Below are positions 1 through 10,139 of a stretch of 64,000 nucleotides of DNA, piece after piece. Source of the DNA: Toxorhynchites rutilus septentrionalis (Eukaryota > Arthropoda > Insecta > Diptera > Culicidae); assembly GCF_029784135.1 (NCBI RefSeq), contig NC_073746.1, positions 5,935,136-5,999,135 of the forward strand, in the 5' to 3' direction. The translations under genes were made by a program, and so were the position numbers. Each line of letters starts with the position of its first letter. The first letter of the stretch is position 1. The notes below the pieces were generated by a model. That model searched no databases, was not told where the DNA came from, and saw only the letters and a list, made by a program, of their open reading frames with translations.

Positions 1-82
1 CTTCAGAATCCCATATAGGAGTAGCTCAGATTATACTAATCGTGAGGTGGATAAATTCGGGTTTTGTTCTGAGATATAGAAG

Positions 83-1496
83 ATAATAGAGGAACTGGTA
101 CAAATTCGGTACCCCGTGGGTAATTTGGTACCCATCCGGATCTCCGGCGATAATAAGCGCACTCTGGTGGTGAATAAAAAAAGCGTTCTAGTAATGTAGT
201 AACAAACGTCAGAAGCCAAAATATATGTGTTTTTCAAAAAAAAACAAGTTTTGTTGTTTTTGAAATCTCGACCCCTTCGGGCTCGAGGAAGGCAGCCCAA
301 TGTGCCGGTGAGAGATGTGTTGGCTCGGTTAGACCTTGATTACATGTCCCAAATATATGTTTTCCTTAAAGATATCGATCTTCGAGTGTGATTGTTCTTA
401 CATCCTTTCCCCCCCCATTTTCTCCTCCTTTTCGTCCTTCGCGAGCTATCGGTTCCCTAACATTAGAATAAGTTAAATTGTTAATACATATTAGATGTAA
501 GGATAGTTTAAGAATTCAGTGTGATGTGTGAGTATGAATGTGAAAGTGAGTGTGAGTGTGAGTGTGAACATGGTTACAATCTCCTTACATCCCATCCTTT
601 TCCTAAAGAAAATGTGTCACCCTTCTAAACTCGAGTCGACCGCGAGTAATCGGTTTCCTATTTCATTAACCGTAGAATTAAGAAAACATGTTAATAGTAA
701 AAGTATAGTTGAGAGTTTGGCTTCTTTAAACCTATGTAACTGAGCCTGTACAAATAAACGAATTATAAAAAAAAAAAAAAAATCTCGAAAAAAAATTTTT
801 TTTTTCATGAGCCGATTTTAAATATTAAAGCTGATTTGGATCCAGAAATTGATGTTCTTCAACGAATTCGAGTAAGTGTATCGAGATTTTAATCACAAAT
901 TTCATAGATTTCATCCCAAAGTGAAAATTCGGTATGCGGGTACTTTTACACCCCAACGTAAACATAGTGTTGATGATACACTATGCTAAGTATTACATAC
1001 CCATGCAGCAAAATTAAATTCCGCCTGATTTAGGGATTGATTCGTTTTTAGTTAGAAATAAATCGAGATGAAATTTGTTCACTTTTTCTTGAATAAATCG
1101 TTTTTTTTTGTTCTTCTTTGTTTTGTAAAATTGCATGCTTTTTCGTCAAAGTTGAGTTAATTTACGTAAGATAGTATACTTCACTTCTATTTTGTATGAA
1201 AATGTCAAAAAATACATTTTCCAGTGATTTCAGGACGATTCTTTTAATTTGAGAAAATTAAAAAATGGGGTGCCAAATTTATACCCAGGCATCTCAGGTA
1301 CTCGAATTTGAGTTATTTCACTTCTATGCTCAACTCTCCGAGCCAAATCAAGATTTTTGAAATCGGTTTGCGGGGAAATGTCCGCAATAGATCCCTTCAT
1401 AAGCTGACGTAATATGAAGAAATTCCGAGCATTGGCCAAGAGCTAAGTCCAAAAAAACAAAATGGGGTACCGAATTTGTACCAGTTCCTCTATTAT
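83..1496. mobile_element. TIR element of unknown family, split by a LINE
   Basis: The two ends (83-115 and 1464-1496) are perfect 33-bp inverted repeats, starting ATAATAGAGGAACTGG at the left. The interior arms do not pair further. Removing the LINE insertion at 272-788 leaves about 0.9 kb, a usual size for a non-autonomous DNA transposon. I see no transposase; a short minus-strand reading frame at 1230-1439 has no recognisable motif. Superfamily is not assignable because no clear target site duplication is visible. Confidence 0.6.
272..780 (+). mobile_element. 5'-truncated LOA/Lian-like LINE, 3' end only
   Basis: Bases 272-391 encode the last 39 codons of the same ORF2 seen complete at the right end of the window (63780-63897); both end in Arg-Val and a TGA stop, here at 389-391. 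The 3' UTR (392-766) parallels 63898-64000, contains a GTGTGA-rich simple repeat (519-566) and ends in a run of A from 767. The 8-9 bp string AAATCTCGA precedes the insert (263-271) and AATCTCGA follows the A tail (781-788). That is a convincing target site duplication from target-primed reverse transcription, with severe 5' truncation. Confidence 0.85.
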
Positions 1497-2520
1497 TCAT
1501 CAAAATTGTAGAAACGGTTCATAAAAAATGATTCTAAATATTTCTCACTATTGAAACGAGTAAGACAGAGCTAAGTACAAGAGTATGCGAGATTTCGATT
1601 ATTAAACTCCATCATTCCCGAACAACCAAATATTCCTCCTCATTTTTGAGCCAGCATTTGATTCAGCAAACTAATCATCGAGATATAATCGCAAACTTGT
1701 CATTCTAAAATATGCGATTAATGAAATGGAATATTATCTCATATGCTGTATTTATTTTACCTACATAACGTTCAAACATCCGACATTATACAACCAACAT
1801 GTCTCTTATAAACGGGAATGAACTCTTTCACTTCACGGAGTTCATTTTTACACGCAACTGTCCGCGACAATGATGATAGACACAAAAAAATTAAGTGAAG
1901 TGTAAATGACGTGAAAGCGTGCGTGGCAGTGATGTTCGTGATCAGGCCCATTATCTAGTACATCACTCCATTTTTCGGAGTTTCCATTGTTTCTGTTGAA
2001 TTATTCTAATTCGTAGGTCATCCTTAGCTCTCAATCAGTTCAGATAATCCATTCAAAGTGGTTTCGATCAAGCTGCGCCATGCTGTAGTATCTCGTACTA
2101 CGCAGAAAATACTGCTCGATTAAGCTCTTCAAATCACTCATACTGCTTGTAAGCTGCATTTACTATTCGTTCCATCACTCCTCATAGGACCCATTCCATG
2201 AGGTTATGCACCAGAGAACCAAATTTAGTTTTAGGAGAAAATTGAAAACTTTATTTGAATACGCACTAGTCGTATCATATATTCTTTGAAACGAATTTGA
2301 TGCAAAAAAAACTTCTAGAGAGGCGAGTTTAAAAAGCTACATAATTGTATTTAAAATATTTTAGGTTTTCACTATTTTTATGTTTCTTTAGATATTTCTG
2401 CACTTGCTTAACCAAACTTCAATGTCTATATATCATTGGATGGATAATTAAATACTTGTTTGAAGAGCCGTTGGTAGACCTAGGTTTCATTTTGTAATTT
2501 ATGAGAAACAAAGATTTGAA
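1497..2520. other. AT-rich intergenic, no gene seen
   Basis: I find no reading frame or motif I can support. A stretch at 2385-2520 (CTGCACTTG... with ATTAAATAC.TGTTTGA) resembles 31905-32020, so its right part belongs to a dispersed repeat. Confidence 0.4.
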
Positions 2521-4560
2521 AAACAGGTCTTTTAAAGCGTTGTCACGTCACAAAAATTAAACATTTAAACATTTTTATACTTGGGTTTCTCTGAGCAAAC
2601 AATGAGGGTCAACAACCCACAAAATTTGGTTAATTTTGCTCCACAAATAGAGGAGAAACAACTGTCTCCAGAAGTTGTTGTCACGTCACGCAAAGTATAC
2701 GATCCAATCCAGCGTGATGTGACAAAATTTTGCTTCACCTCAAACCATTTTTCACGTTTTCATGTATAAATCACACAAAATTAAACAATGTTATAGTAAA
2801 ATTAAGCAACTTTCTTACAAGAGTCATCAGTTGGAGAATATTTTATAGTTAGATAGGTTTGTTGTCAGTCAAATACTTTTGTGATGCTGCAACACCCGGC
2901 TTTTAGCTGTTTCCGACTTTTGAACATTAATGTTGTATTCTCAGTTCCGTTTCAAAACATACACACGAAAGTTCTTCTTTGTTTTGCTATTGTTGGCACG
3001 TTGATTCAAGAATATAGATTCAAGAATATAGAATATAATCTTGTTTCGACTTCCGGTTTGCTGATAATGGTATTGAATGACAAAAAAAATGAAAACCCAT
3101 ACGATTTGGGTGTTGGTTGCAGGTGTCTTACCAGCGGAAGTCGAATATCGTATTCCGATGTCAGTTTGAAATTGAAGATGGTGACTTCCGATTCATTAAA
3201 AGCGGATCTAAACGATCATAGCATGAAATCCCACATTACGAATGGTAAATGGTAACGTTGGCATATAACCGTGGGTACGCGAAGAAGAATGAAAACGAAG
3301 AATAAAGTTTGACAGTGAGCAGATAGGATTCAAACGAGAGGGAGATGATATTTAAGTGGTAAGGGGACCCTAGAGAGACGCGTGTGGAGTTAGACAAAGA
3401 AAGTGCACATACAAATGCACACTCAAACGTCAACAGTCAACGATCAAAGTCAACGTCTGATAGCAAAATCAGATGCGTTCCCTCGGTGGTGAGCGTCACT
3501 CGATGAACCAGGCGTGTGCGAGCCATTGATGGCAAGCGCCAGAGAGAACGTGTAAACAGTCATGCTGTAAAAACTGAGGGTCGGTTTAGGTCCACCCTGA
3601 CTTTTCCCAAGTAACGACATGCCGTGTACTACAGGTAACAGGTAGATTCAATTTATATAGCTTATTTTGATAATCATACTATAAGCAATTAAAATGGCCT
3701 TATTTTTTTCAATGTTCCGCAATCTAAAAGAACATTGAACTCATTTTCTATACAGGTCAAAAATATTTTTCTCTGTTTTCGAAGCAATGAGAACGCAAAA
3801 TGGCGCTAAAACGCTAGCATGAAGAGAGCCAGAAAATAGAATATTTTTAAATTGTCAGCGTTATGAAACCTTTCATTTGACATCATCGAAAATACGATAG
3901 GAAACACCGTTCCTGAGATACAAAGGGAGGTAGGTTCAGGACCACCGGTTGCGTTAGGACCACCTTCCCCTATGAGATGGACTTTTGGAAGGGGAAGGGG
4001 AGATCTCTGAGAAAAGTGAGAAGTATTCAGAGTAATAAAAAACACAACAAATAGTATATAGCTTCCCACAACACGACGAAATTCTTATTTAATACAACTT
4101 ATTGATTGTGTGACGCGACAACGCTTCATGGAGACTGTTTTTCCGCACAGAGCGCGTTGTCACGTCACATAATGTATGACGATTTTTTAAAAGTTCTTGC
4201 ATTTTTTTTTTTTTTTTTGAAAAACTCAATATACAGGAATCCACGTTCATCTTTTGTTGACGAATCATAGAACAAAGTTTATTTGTATGTTTTGAAAAGG
4301 AACATCATTAATGTTCAAAAGTCGGAAACCGCAAAAAGACAGGTGTTGTCACGTCACAAAAGAATTGGGCTGGCAACAAGCGAATTAAACTGTAAAATAT
4401 TCTCCAACTGCAGATGCTTGTAGGGAATTTTCTCAATTTTACTTTGATATCGTTTTCTATTTGGAAATCGTGTGATTTATACATGAAAACGAAAAATACC
4501 CTGTTTTAGTGAGTCAAAACGTTGTCACGTCACGCTGGAGTGGGTCATAAGTTGTTGACA
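2521..4560. repeat. Fold-back-type repeat with GTCACGTCAC motifs
   Basis: The segment 2705-2960 is a diverged reverse complement of about 4295-4550: both carry TCATGTATAAATCACACAA or its complement, GGAGAATATTTTA and a TGTTTCCGACTTTTGAACAT block in mirrored order. The decamer GTCACGTCAC recurs near 2545, 2688, 4160, 4348 and 4525, mostly at homologous points of the arms. The 1.3-kb centre (2960-4295) shows no credible coding sequence; the reading frame at 2881-3255 has no domain and overlaps the left arm. I read it as an old fold-back or composite TIR element. Confidence 0.55.
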
Positions 4561-6029
4561 ATTTTTGGCATTTTTCAAAATAATTTCCTCAAACGCCTGT
4601 AAAGTTACGAGTTGAAAAATTACATGACACCCACTGAAACCCACGAAGTCCTGTCTGTAAAGTAACGACCAAGTATGGAAAGTTCATTCGCTCATTTCTC
4701 CACACCTAATCACACATAATCACTGCTTGGAATAATCATGGCGAAAAGAATGCAGCAAGCAATCGTGAGATTGCACGATGAATCATGTTTCACTCTCCGA
4801 CCATCTTCATTCTACCTATATTTTACTGTGAAAAACGAATGATTTTACAGAGACACTCGCTGGCTCAAGCAAAAGTTTCAAATTTGATTCTCTCACCATC
4901 TAACCTAATTTCGAGAGGCAAATGAGGGAATGCAAAATTCTGTGAGAATAGATGAGCGGAATCGAGACAGTATTTTTCCGTCGAGAATGAACTTTGCGAA
5001 GATGATAGGTGAATGTTTTCTGTCTCAAATAAAGTGAGGCATAAACGGAGAACAGAAGGGTGAGTTTTATATGTGAATGAGTGTTGTTGAACGAATTTCG
5101 ATGCGATTTTGTCCATACCTGGTAACGACTGCCGCCAGCAGAGAAATTTGAAGCGAAAGAAGTGGCCGTGTCGCGTACTCGTGCTAGTGTTATGTCCCTC
5201 TTTCACTTTCATTAAGTTTCGCGGTCGCATCTCAATTTGTTCGGTTTCCTAGCAACGATGAAGTCCGGTCTGTACGAGAAAAGTAAGGCAACTGCCGCGT
5301 GTTATCTAAATGCGGGAATACATCCATACCGTCCGTGGACACGTTCGGCACAACCCTCTTCGCAAACGAAAGCATCCAGCAGTGGAATGAACGTGATAGC
5401 AATTGGTAGGCCATCATCTTAACCCAGACCCCAACCCACTGGATTATTCAAATGAAACGAAATAGGAGGAGTGTACCAGCGCACATTCCTCTGGAATGTA
5501 ATGTAATCGTTGAAAAACTCGGCCAGCGATTGGCATTTTGTCCACGCTTTTACGACTCTGTGTGAAGGCGAAGGAGGACCATTTCAAATTACATTGTCAA
5601 AATGAAATAATTTAAATTTAGATTTAGATTAGATACTTTTACAAATTCAATAGCTTTTTTATTTCATTTTGTTCTTCTGTTGTGAATTTTCGAACGACCG
5701 CACTTATGGTTATACTAGATATTGTTTTGGTATACCATTTGTTTTTTTATTGGGTTCATCAGCATTTTAGCTGTAACAGAGGGTCCAAATCCCCTAAGGA
5801 GGATGTTTGTAATAGATGTTATCCATTACGCAGAGAAATAAATGGGTAAACCCCTGAGCCATTTGGGGAATATTCGAAAAGTTTCTCGACGACCTTCTCA
5901 AGTTGCCAAAAATAACCTCGGTCGCCTCGATTTAAAAAAAAATTGAATTGTAATACAATTGTTGATTAGTACAGGGTCTTTCAGATTACACGCTCACGCA
6001 AAAAAAATCGAATAGCTCCTTATAATTTT
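4561..6029. other. Unassigned intergenic DNA
   Basis: Short frames on both strands (for example 4865-5230 minus) have no domain, coding signature or relative elsewhere in the window. I see no RNA gene or repeat boundary here. Confidence 0.35.
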
Positions 6030-6125
6030 TTTTTCGCTCCGTCGATGCAGCCAGATAGAATCCTTGCGGCGATCCTTGAGACTTCCAGAGATTTTCTCAT
6101 TGAAATGCATTGCACAAAATTATTT
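6030..6125 (+). repeat. Fragment of the exon-like repeat (copy 1)
   Basis: It shares CAGATAGAATCC.TGCGGCGATCCTTG and ACTTCCAGAGATT with the fuller copies at 16455, 26000 and 32280, but lacks the roughly 100 bases between these blocks. The neighbouring Ty3/gypsy element inserted about 25 bp downstream of this relic. Confidence 0.6.
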
Positions 6126-6148
6126 ATTGATCCAGTAAGGCTACCCTG

Positions 6149-7031
6149 TGTTACCGTTTAGAAATTAGTTCTTCAATTAATTAAGTTAGATATAGAATTA
6201 AATAAATTAGAGTATAGGAAATTTCAAATGAACTAGGATTTAAGTTAGCTATAAATATAATTACACACACATATACTCACACCGAACACATAAACCTGTT
6301 GTCGGGCGAAAACGCCATAAAAGCCGTGGATTGCGCAATAGATATTTGATAAGCGACATCCGAAAAAGGGAACGATGGGAAAAGGAAAGCACTATTGGGT
6401 CTACAATAAAAGCTCTTTATCCAAGGCACAACAAAAGCTATTAAAGTGATCCCGATTATAGAAATTCAAATAAAACATTTGAAAACTGCAGTTCGACCTG
6501 AAAGGACGGAAGGATCAGGTATGGTTTTGGATAAAGAGCAAGACCCAGTAGTAACTCTGGACTTTCAATTTTTTCCCATCAGGACCCAATATTTTTGCCC
6601 TGAATTCAGATTCCCCGGAGCGAAACGATTTTGAGGAAGATTGCTGCCGTCCACGAAGCTCTGCAGCAACGAGCAACTTGAGTTACCAACCCTATAGTAA
6701 CTCTTCGAGCTACGGCAAAGCTCGCGGCGCCCAGGTTTCGCTCGACAACATCCGGCCGGCCACATCACACTGACATATACACAAATGTAAGTTGAATAAA
6801 CAAAAAAAAAGGAATCTATCTGTGTTTTTACTTGTGAACTGAATCCTTGATTTGTGCCCAAAAAGAGAGTGAGCCGATCTTGAGCCTCCGAGTGTCAAGC
6901 TCGAGCTAGCCGAGTTAAAAGAGGCAGTTGAAAGCCCACCCTCAATGGTCCCCGTGGCTTAGACCAGGGATCGAGGGCTTTTCTAGGATTAGCCCTTCTG
7001 GCTAGTCTGACATAAATAAGAGAGAGTAACA
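6149..7031 (+). repeat. 5' LTR (883 bp)
   Basis: It starts TGTTACC and ends GTAACA (TG...CA). A TATAAATA-type box lies at 6250-6259 and an AATAAA signal at 6795-6800, as expected for U3 and R. It differs from the 3' LTR at 6395 (T/C), 6566 (C/A) and 6970 (A/G), about 99.7% identity by eye. Confidence 0.93.
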
Positions 7032-7033
7032 AA

Positions 7034-7045
7034 TGGCGCCCAACT
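7034..7045 (+). promoter_or_regulatory. tRNA primer binding site
   Basis: TGGCGCCCAACT begins two bases after the LTR. Its TGG start is complementary to a tRNA CCA end. The first eight bases match the site used by lysine-tRNA-primed elements, but the rest is too short to name the tRNA. Confidence 0.8.
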
Positions 7046-7467
7046 AAAATATATGCAAATCAAGTTTTCAGTAATCAAGTAATACACTATAGAAAATAGG
7101 GTGATAGTGAGATAGGGACGGTTGTTTCAAAAATCGATTAGAATTTCGAAACGGTAGCGTTGCACGAGCGACTCCAGTAGAATTATCTGAGTTTAGGCTT
7201 ACTAGTGCGCGTACACTCATAAAAGTGAACAGGTTCTGCTGTAATCACATCAAATACCGGGAGTGAATATTCGCATTTTACTGAGAGGGAATAATGATTA
7301 TTGGGTCTTGATTCATCTGAGGCAACTCAAATCCATTCTTGTTTTGTTTTGTGGGAGTTTTGTTTATTGTAATTGAATTTTTGTATATATATATAATAGT
7401 TTTATTGTTTAAGAATAATTTTGTCCATATACGTTGAACCTAGAAAAAAAAATGTATTAATAATAAA
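7046..7467 (+). other. Retrotransposon leader
   Basis: Untranslated leader between primer binding site and gag. A short upstream ATG at 7452 is closed by TAA within two codons. No other structure is evident. Confidence 0.6.
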
Positions 7468-9582
7468 ATGGATTTGCTGGAGTTGTACAGACACATACAT
7501 GTGTCTCACCTTCCAATTGAAGAGGTCGAACATGAACTTTTAATAAGAAATGTTTATTTCGAGTCTGATGAACATGAGAGTACCAAGAGAAGGAAGTTAA
7601 AGGATAAAATTAAATTAGAAACAGAATCAAAAACATTTACAGCATCCCAAACACGAAGGGAAATTACTGAGGAAATATTTATAATCAAAACGAAGTTGGA
7701 AAGGATCGAAAATTTGCTTGCGCAATGCAAGGTAGATAACTGGCAGCGTCAGAAACTGAAAACACGCCTCACTCATTACCGAGTTAGAGTGCTGTTGCTT
7801 TTGAAAGCTCCTAGAGCAGAAAAATATTTGTCAGGGATTGAGTCATTGCAAAAGCAGACTACATGGTTAATGCAAAAATATTATCCTGATATAAGTGTTA
7901 CACATAAAGCTTCGGAAACAACACAAATAGAGTCAGAAATACATGAGGTGTTACAAGAAGTCAGGAGTGAAATAGAGGAGTGGAATGAAACAGGTAGGAA
8001 TGTCGGAACTGAAGACGACGAGACGAGTGAGAGTAAAGAAATAGGAGCCAATGGCAAACAACAAGCAGGTGAATCGTCGAGAAAGAAACCCGAAGAAATT
8101 TTAGGCATATTGGATCAATATGAGCAGGGAAAATTAAACAATACAGAAGAGTTGATAAAAATGTTTAAATCATTTGTACTTCAGACCTCAGAGCAACAGA
8201 AACAGATGAGAGAGAAAGACATTGCGGAGGAGGAAAGACGGAAGAAAGAGTATGAGGAGAATAGGGATCGAAAAAAGAAGTTAGAAAAATTACTGGTGAA
8301 CTTAAATGAAAAGCTTAAAACAGAGTCAGATCAAAACAAGTGCTCCGCTAGCCGAAATTGTAGTAAGCAAGTTGAGGAAAAGGGAGAAACTATAGCCGAG
8401 AGCAGTATCGAGAATACCTCTGGCCATATCGAATCGAATAGTAACATGAAAACTGAGAACAACAAATCGATCCTCAAAAATCACCATAATTCTTTTTCCG
8501 GAAAACATGATGGAAAGCATCACCGAAAAATGAGCTTTTCGTCATCCTCATATTCAAGTTCTTCTTCTTATGAAAGCTCTGATTTTTCCTGTTCTAGTGC
8601 TGAGAGCATCTGCTCAAAAGCTCCGAAAAAAATACATAAAACGAAACATAGAAGTTTGAAGAGAATACCCGTTTCGGAATGGAAATTGAAGTACGACGGG
8701 AAAGATCAAGGTCGACGATTAATCGAATTTTTGAAGGAAATAAAAATGCGCTGCAAAGCGGAAGATATCTCGGAGAGAGAATTATTCCGATCTGCATTCC
8801 ACTTGTTCTCAGGGCGTGCTAAAGATTGGTTTATGGATGGGGTTGCAAATCGAGATTTCCGTAGTTGGTCTGAACTTAAACGGGAGCTCAAACGCGAGTT
8901 CTTGCCACCGGATTTAGATTTCCAAATTGAAATCCAGGCCACTAATCGCCGGCAAGCGCGTGGTGAGAAGTTCTCCGATTATTTTCATGACATACAAAAA
9001 CTCTTTCAGTCCATGACTAGATCAGTGTCGGACCGGAGAAAGTTTGAAATAATCTGGCGCAATATGCGTTTTGATTATAAAAATGCATTGACGGGAGCGG
9101 GAGTAAAATCAATGTCAAGATTGAAAAAGTACGGTAGAATAATCGATGAGAATAACTGGAACATGTTTCAAAAACCTGGTGATACTCTCAACCACCCAAA
9201 AAGTAGTCATGTGAATGAAATAGAACTTGATAATATTCCGGAAAAACATTCGAAAATGGTCAATTCCGAAAAAGAAAAGAGAAGTTTTTATGGTAATAGA
9301 CCTAAAATAGGAGAGAAGAAGAAAAATTTGCAACAAGAAGGGGAAAGACGAGAACAGGAGAGAAGGAAAGAACTAATTATGGATCCCATGGAAGGTTCAG
9401 CTAGAGGAACTATGCACACTTTGGCCGCCCAGTATAAACGTCCTCCGATAGGAACCTGTTACAATTGTAGGCAAGCAGGTCACCATTATGTCGATTGTCC
9501 CAAGGAAAGAACAAAATTTTGTCGAATATGTGGCTTTGCAGACGTAAGTACATTTTACTGTCCGCATTGTCAAAAAAACTAG
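7468..9582 (+). CDS. gag: Gag polyprotein of the Ty3/gypsy element
   Basis: The 704-residue product forms the virus-like particle and binds the element RNA. The first ATG of the long frame is used. The N-terminal half is charged and probably coiled coil (many Glu, Lys and Gln, residues 60-300). A Ser-rich patch lies near residues 352-385. A retrotransposon capsid domain follows around 415-545, with the typical spacing of Trp and Leu around RAKDWF and REFLPPD. The C-terminus has a canonical CX2CX4HX4C zinc knuckle (C664, C667, H672, C677), then a second Cys cluster (C685, C688, C698, C701). Translation ends at TAG 9580-9582 directly behind a slippery heptamer that gives access to protease. It is longer than most insect Gags because of the N-terminal extension. 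Confidence 0.92.
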   Translation: MDLLELYRHIHVSHLPIEEVEHELLIRNVYFESDEHESTKRRKLKDKIKLETESKTFTASQTRREITEEIFIIKTKLERIENLLAQCKVDNWQRQKLKTRLTHYRVRVLLLLKAPRAEKYLSGIESLQKQTTWLMQKYYPDISVTHKASETTQIESEIHEVLQEVRSEIEEWNETGRNVGTEDDETSESKEIGANGKQQAGESSRKKPEEILGILDQYEQGKLNNTEELIKMFKSFVLQTSEQQKQMREKDIAEEERRKKEYEENRDRKKKLEKLLVNLNEKLKTESDQNKCSASRNCSKQVEEKGETIAESSIENTSGHIESNSNMKTENNKSILKNHHNSFSGKHDGKHHRKMSFSSSSYSSSSSYESSDFSCSSAESICSKAPKKIHKTKHRSLKRIPVSEWKLKYDGKDQGRRLIEFLKEIKMRCKAEDISERELFRSAFHLFSGRAKDWFMDGVANRDFRSWSELKRELKREFLPPDLDFQIEIQATNRRQARGEKFSDYFHDIQKLFQSMTRSVSDRRKFEIIWRNMRFDYKNALTGAGVKSMSRLKKYGRIIDENNWNMFQKPGDTLNHPKSSHVNEIELDNIPEKHSKMVNSEKEKRSFYGNRPKIGEKKKNLQQEGERREQERRKELIMDPMEGSARGTMHTLAAQYKRPPIGTCYNCRQAGHHYVDCPKERTKFCRICGFADVSTFYCPHCQKN
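9573..9579 (+). promoter_or_regulatory. Programmed -1 frameshift site, A AAA AAC
   Basis: In the gag frame the codons read CAA AAA AAC TAG, so the heptamer A AAA AAC is in the correct X XXY YYZ register and abuts the stop. A -1 slip enters the protease frame (frame 3), which is open at exactly this point and continues Leu-Glu-Ala-Phe. This is one of the strongest slippery sequences known. I could not identify the downstream stimulatory structure with confidence. Confidence 0.8.
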
Positions 9583-10139
9583 AGGCATTCAGCTTGAAGA
9601 GGCAATCTGAAGCACAATCGACAAATCCTCTAAATTCAAACAGCGTTATACACAAGTTGAGTTCAAATGGTTTTCAACCTGTACTCGATGAAGATTATTA
9701 CTCAGGGCCGGATATAGAAGAATTGCGACTACCAGTGAATGATGATAGCCGACCATTCATAAAGATAGAGGTAATGGGGAGAGAATTAATAGGACTGTTG
9801 AACAGTGGAGCACATAGGACCGTCCTGGGGGTAGGGTGCAAGAAATTGTTAAGAGACCTTAACTTGAAAGTGTTTCCAACGGAAGTTCAGTTGAAAACTG
9901 CCTCCGGTACGCCGGTCGAGGTAGAAGGCTACGTTCACTTGCCAATAACCTTCAACAATGAAAATAAAATCATTCCTGCCTTCGTTGCCCCACAGCTGAA
10001 GCGCAGACTGATTCTGGGTTATAGCGATTTTTGGAAATCGTTTAATATAAAACCGACTTTGCTTAGCGTTCAGCAGGTTGGAGAAATAACTGAGACTAAT
10101 GTAGAAGAGATAGTTGTTAACGAGGGAAATTTTAAGTGA
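9579..10139 (+). CDS. Aspartic protease domain with inactivated active site
   Basis: This frame is entered by the -1 slip and encodes about 186 residues. A retropepsin-like core occupies the middle: a beta strand ending LIGLL, then the active-site loop NSGAHRTVLG, then a flap-like segment with TASGTPVEV, and RRLILGYSDF near the end, equivalent to the conserved ILG motif. The loop should read D-S-G or D-T-G. Here the codon is AAC (about 9799-9801), so the catalytic Asp is Asn. Homologous enzymes need this Asp, so the protein should be inactive. It ends at TGA 10137-10139 and overlaps the RT frame by 23 bases. Confidence 0.85.
   Translation, partial: LEAFSLKRQSEAQSTNPLNSNSVIHKLSSNGFQPVLDEDYYSGPDIEELRLPVNDDSRPFIKIEVMGRELIGLLNSGAHRTVLGVGCKKLLRDLNLKVFPTEVQLKTASGTPVEVEGYVHLPITFNNENKIIPAFVAPQLKRRLILGYSDFWKSFNIKPTLLSVQQVGEITETNVEEIVVNEGNFK

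Noticed and set aside
4865..5230. 121-codon minus-strand frame
   Set aside because: No motif, no relative in the window, and frames of this length occur by chance.
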